From NCBI GenBank assembly GCA_946479475.1, contig CAMLGG010000138.1:1-13960 (forward strand): DNA of 13,960 nt. Direction: 5' to 3'. Under the pieces are notes generated by a model. That model made no database searches. It saw nothing but the letters and a program-made list of their open reading frames with translations, and was not told the origin of the DNA. This DNA comes from an uncultured Ideonella sp. Lineage in GTDB: Bacteria; Pseudomonadota; Gammaproteobacteria; Burkholderiales; Burkholderiaceae. Position numbers and translations under genes: made by a program. Below, piece after piece: positions 12,786 through 13,960 of the stretch (within the stretch, counting starts at the first letter, position 1; each line of letters begins with the position of its first letter).

Positions 12786-13254
12786 CAGCAGAAGGGCCGC
12801 CCAGCCCCGGCTGCGGGTCCTGGCGGGTCCCAACGGATCCGGCAAGAGCACCATCAAGGGCGAACTGAAGCCCGAGTGGATCGGCGTCTTCGTGAACGCC
12901 GACGAGATCGAGCGCAGCCTCAGGGAATCCGGCGGCATGCTCGACCTGAAAGCCATGGGCATCGCGGGCTAGCAATCCGCCGTGCTGGCTCGAATGGCAG
13001 GGCACGTGCGCAGCTCGACCTTCGCGCAGGCCCTTGGACTGCACGCACAGCTGCTGGGTCACATGACGATCAACGCATCCCTCCAGCTGCGGATGCCAGG
13101 ACCGTACAACTCCTACGTAGCCTCCGTGCTTGCCGACGCCGTGCGCCGCGAGCTGCTGGTACAGCTCGTCGACCGCCAGAGGATGGAACTGGCGGCGGCG
13201 ACCCTGCCGCGGTGGTTCGTCGAAACCGAGCTCTGGCACTCGTTCAACGGCTGA
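12760..13254 (+). pseudogene. Degraded zeta-toxin-like P-loop kinase
   Basis: From GTG 12760 the frame encodes RLRVLAGPNGSGKST (Walker A, residues 22-31) and VFVNADEIERSL with an aspartate (D48) in the place of the zeta-toxin catalytic region, then stops at TAG 12970-12972 after 70 residues. The same frame continues without another stop to 13254 and carries a second family-like stretch, MPGPYNSYVASVLADAVRREL, but the next expected block (the FxFETVMS segment and the ATP-binding C-terminal half) is missing and the tail (LAAATLPRWFVETELWHSFNG) has no family character. Zeta toxins phosphorylate UDP-N-acetylglucosamine; this copy should be inactive. Alternatively two short proteins could be expressed from 12760 and 12982, or the stop could be a sequencing error, though that would not restore the missing C-terminus. 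Confidence 0.62.
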
Positions 13255-13258
13255 ACGC

Positions 13259-13281
13259 CGCCCGGCCGATCGAGCCGGGCG
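13259..13281. terminator. Strong hairpin after the zeta-toxin remnant
   Basis: CGCCCGGC (13259-13266) and GCCGGGCG (13274-13281) form a perfect 8-bp GC stem around the loop CGATCGA, five bases after the last stop of the remnant. It lacks a U-tract; it could end the antitoxin/toxin transcript and insulate the flhA promoter. Confidence 0.45.
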
Positions 13282-13369
13282 TGACATTCGGCACGACCGC
13301 GTCCGATGCGAGGCCGGGAGGCCTTGGCTGCGGCGGGAATGACGGGCGTTTTCACACCGCTTTTCCGGC

Positions 13370-13397
13370 TCAAGTTTTCCGGCCGCCCGGGCAACAT
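13370..13397 (+). promoter_or_regulatory. Putative flagellar (sigma-28-like) promoter of flhA
   Basis: TCAAGTTT (13370-13377), 12 bp, GGCAACAT (13390-13397). The -35-like block differs from TAAAGTTT in one base. The region is a near-copy of the block before flhB. It gives flhA its own transcription start about 30 bp before its ATG, which the broken flhB-flhA linkage would require. Confidence 0.52.
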
Positions 13398-13431
13398 CCA
13401 TTCACAGATTCCCTGCCCCCATCACGCTCCG

Positions 13432-13960
13432 ATGAACGCCCTCCAACAGCAGCTGCAAGCCCTCTTCGGGCAGCAGAACGCCGCCCTGGTCAAGGCCCTG
13501 ATGGCGCCGGTGTTCATCGTGATGGTCCTGTCGATGATGGTGCTGCCGCTGCCGCCCTTCGCGCTGGACCTGTTCTTCACCTTCAACATCGCGATGTCGC
13601 TGATGGTCATGCTGGTGGCGGCCAACATGGTCAAGCCGCTGGACTTCGCGGCCTTCCCGACCGTCCTGCTGGTCACCACGCTGCTGCGACTGTCGCTGAA
13701 CGTGGCCTCGACCCGCGTGGTGCTGATCGAGGGCCACACCGGCCCGGGCGCCGCCGGCAAGGTGATCGAGGCCTTCGGCCACTTCCTGATCGGCGGCAAC
13801 TTCGCCGTCGGCCTGATCGTGTTCGCGATCCTGGTGGTCATCAACTTCATCGTGATCACCAAGGGCGCCGAGCGCATCGCCGAGGTCGGCGCGCGCTTCA
13901 CCCTCGATGCGATGCCCGGCAAGCAGATGGCGATCGACGCCGACCTGAACGCCGGCCTGA
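13432..13960 (+). CDS. flhA: Flagellar type III export protein FlhA, 3'-truncated by window edge
   Basis: ATG 13432 opens a frame that runs off the window after 176 codons; full-length FlhA is about 690-700 residues. FlhA is the large inner-membrane export-gate protein. Visible features are an N-terminal amphipathic start ([13 protein letters not shown]), membrane segments at about 24-40, 45-64 and 113-142, the family motif [10 protein letters not shown] (86-95), and the FHIPEP-type signature [17 protein letters not shown] running into [16 protein letters not shown] at the window end. The start is supported by the family-like N-terminus and by the putative promoter ending 35 bp upstream; the ribosome-binding site is weak. 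The upstream neighbour flhB is on the same strand but separated by the antitoxin/zeta remnant. Confidence 0.97.
   Translation, partial: MNALQQQLQALFGQQNAALVKALMAPVFIVMVLSMMVLPLPPFALDLFFTFNIAMSLMVMLVAANMVKPLDFAAFPTVLLVTTLLRLSLNVASTRVVLIEGHTGPGAAGKVIEAFGHFLIGGNFAVGLIVFAILVVINFIVITKGAERIAEVGARFTLDAMPGKQMAIDADLNAGL

Noticed and set aside
13259..13281. The GC palindrome as a phage attachment site or mobile-element end
   Set aside because: No second copy near flhB, no integrase or transposase and no direct repeats flank the insertion; a plain hairpin is the safer call.
12378..13401. Minus-strand frames (12378-12962 and 12754-13401) over the antitoxin/zeta region
   Set aside because: They read antisense to the Walker A and NADEIERSL segments and show no motif; the plus-strand remnant explains the coding signal better.
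1..13960. CRISPR arrays, tRNA or rRNA genes, riboswitches and intact insertion sequences
   Set aside because: No regularly spaced repeats, tRNA-like cloverleaf with CCA end, rRNA segments, riboswitch cores or transposase frames were seen on either strand by eye.

Overview
This is a very GC-rich window (strong G/C bias at third codon positions, long accidental antisense reading frames) from a betaproteobacterium, most likely a Burkholderiales species of the Rubrivivax/Leptothrix/Roseateles type. The assignment is an inference from the flagellar genes, the lactate-dehydrogenase variant and the cytochrome cluster; there is no rRNA or tRNA to confirm it.

Layout. (1) 1-1080: the 3' part of an FMN-dependent L-lactate/alpha-hydroxy-acid dehydrogenase. 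(2) 1096-6601: a redox/sensory module. A minus-strand operon runs from a divergent promoter at about 4.8 kb: PepSY exported protein, OmpR-type response regulator, QseC-like sensor kinase, CDF metal transporter. Opposite it, a plus-strand operon encodes an SHP-type (DUF1924) monoheme cytochrome c, a diheme cytochrome c (DHC) and a di-heme membrane cytochrome b. A 53-codon membrane peptide gene (1161-1322) converges on the end of the CDF gene. (3) 6674-7807: an exported protein with two DUF1566/Lcl-C repeats. (4) 7838-9606, minus strand: a translationally coupled SGNH-fold/GSCFA-domain pair. (5) 9824-11195: a small exported protein facing a zinc-ribbon DUF3667 membrane protein. (6) 11256-13960: flhB and the start of flhA, separated by about 1 kb that holds a small antitoxin-like gene and a broken zeta-toxin-like gene. 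No gene-free stretch exceeds 300 bases.

How the genes work together. The main discovery is a three-site regulon visible inside the window. The same promoter architecture, two TTCA half-sites 11 bp apart (PmrA/QseB-like 6+5+6 geometry) with a -10 hexamer always 16 bp after the second half-site, occurs upstream of the cytochrome operon, upstream of the PepSY-regulator-kinase-CDF operon (back-to-back, 5 bp between the two operators) and upstream of the 53-aa membrane peptide. The simplest reading is that the local two-component system autoregulates and controls an SHP-DHC-cytochrome b electron-transfer chain, a metal exporter and a membrane micropeptide. A second duplicated promoter-like block (TCAAGTYY, 12 bp, GGCAACAT) precedes both flhB and flhA; it resembles a flagellar sigma-28 promoter at the -35 but only weakly at the -10.
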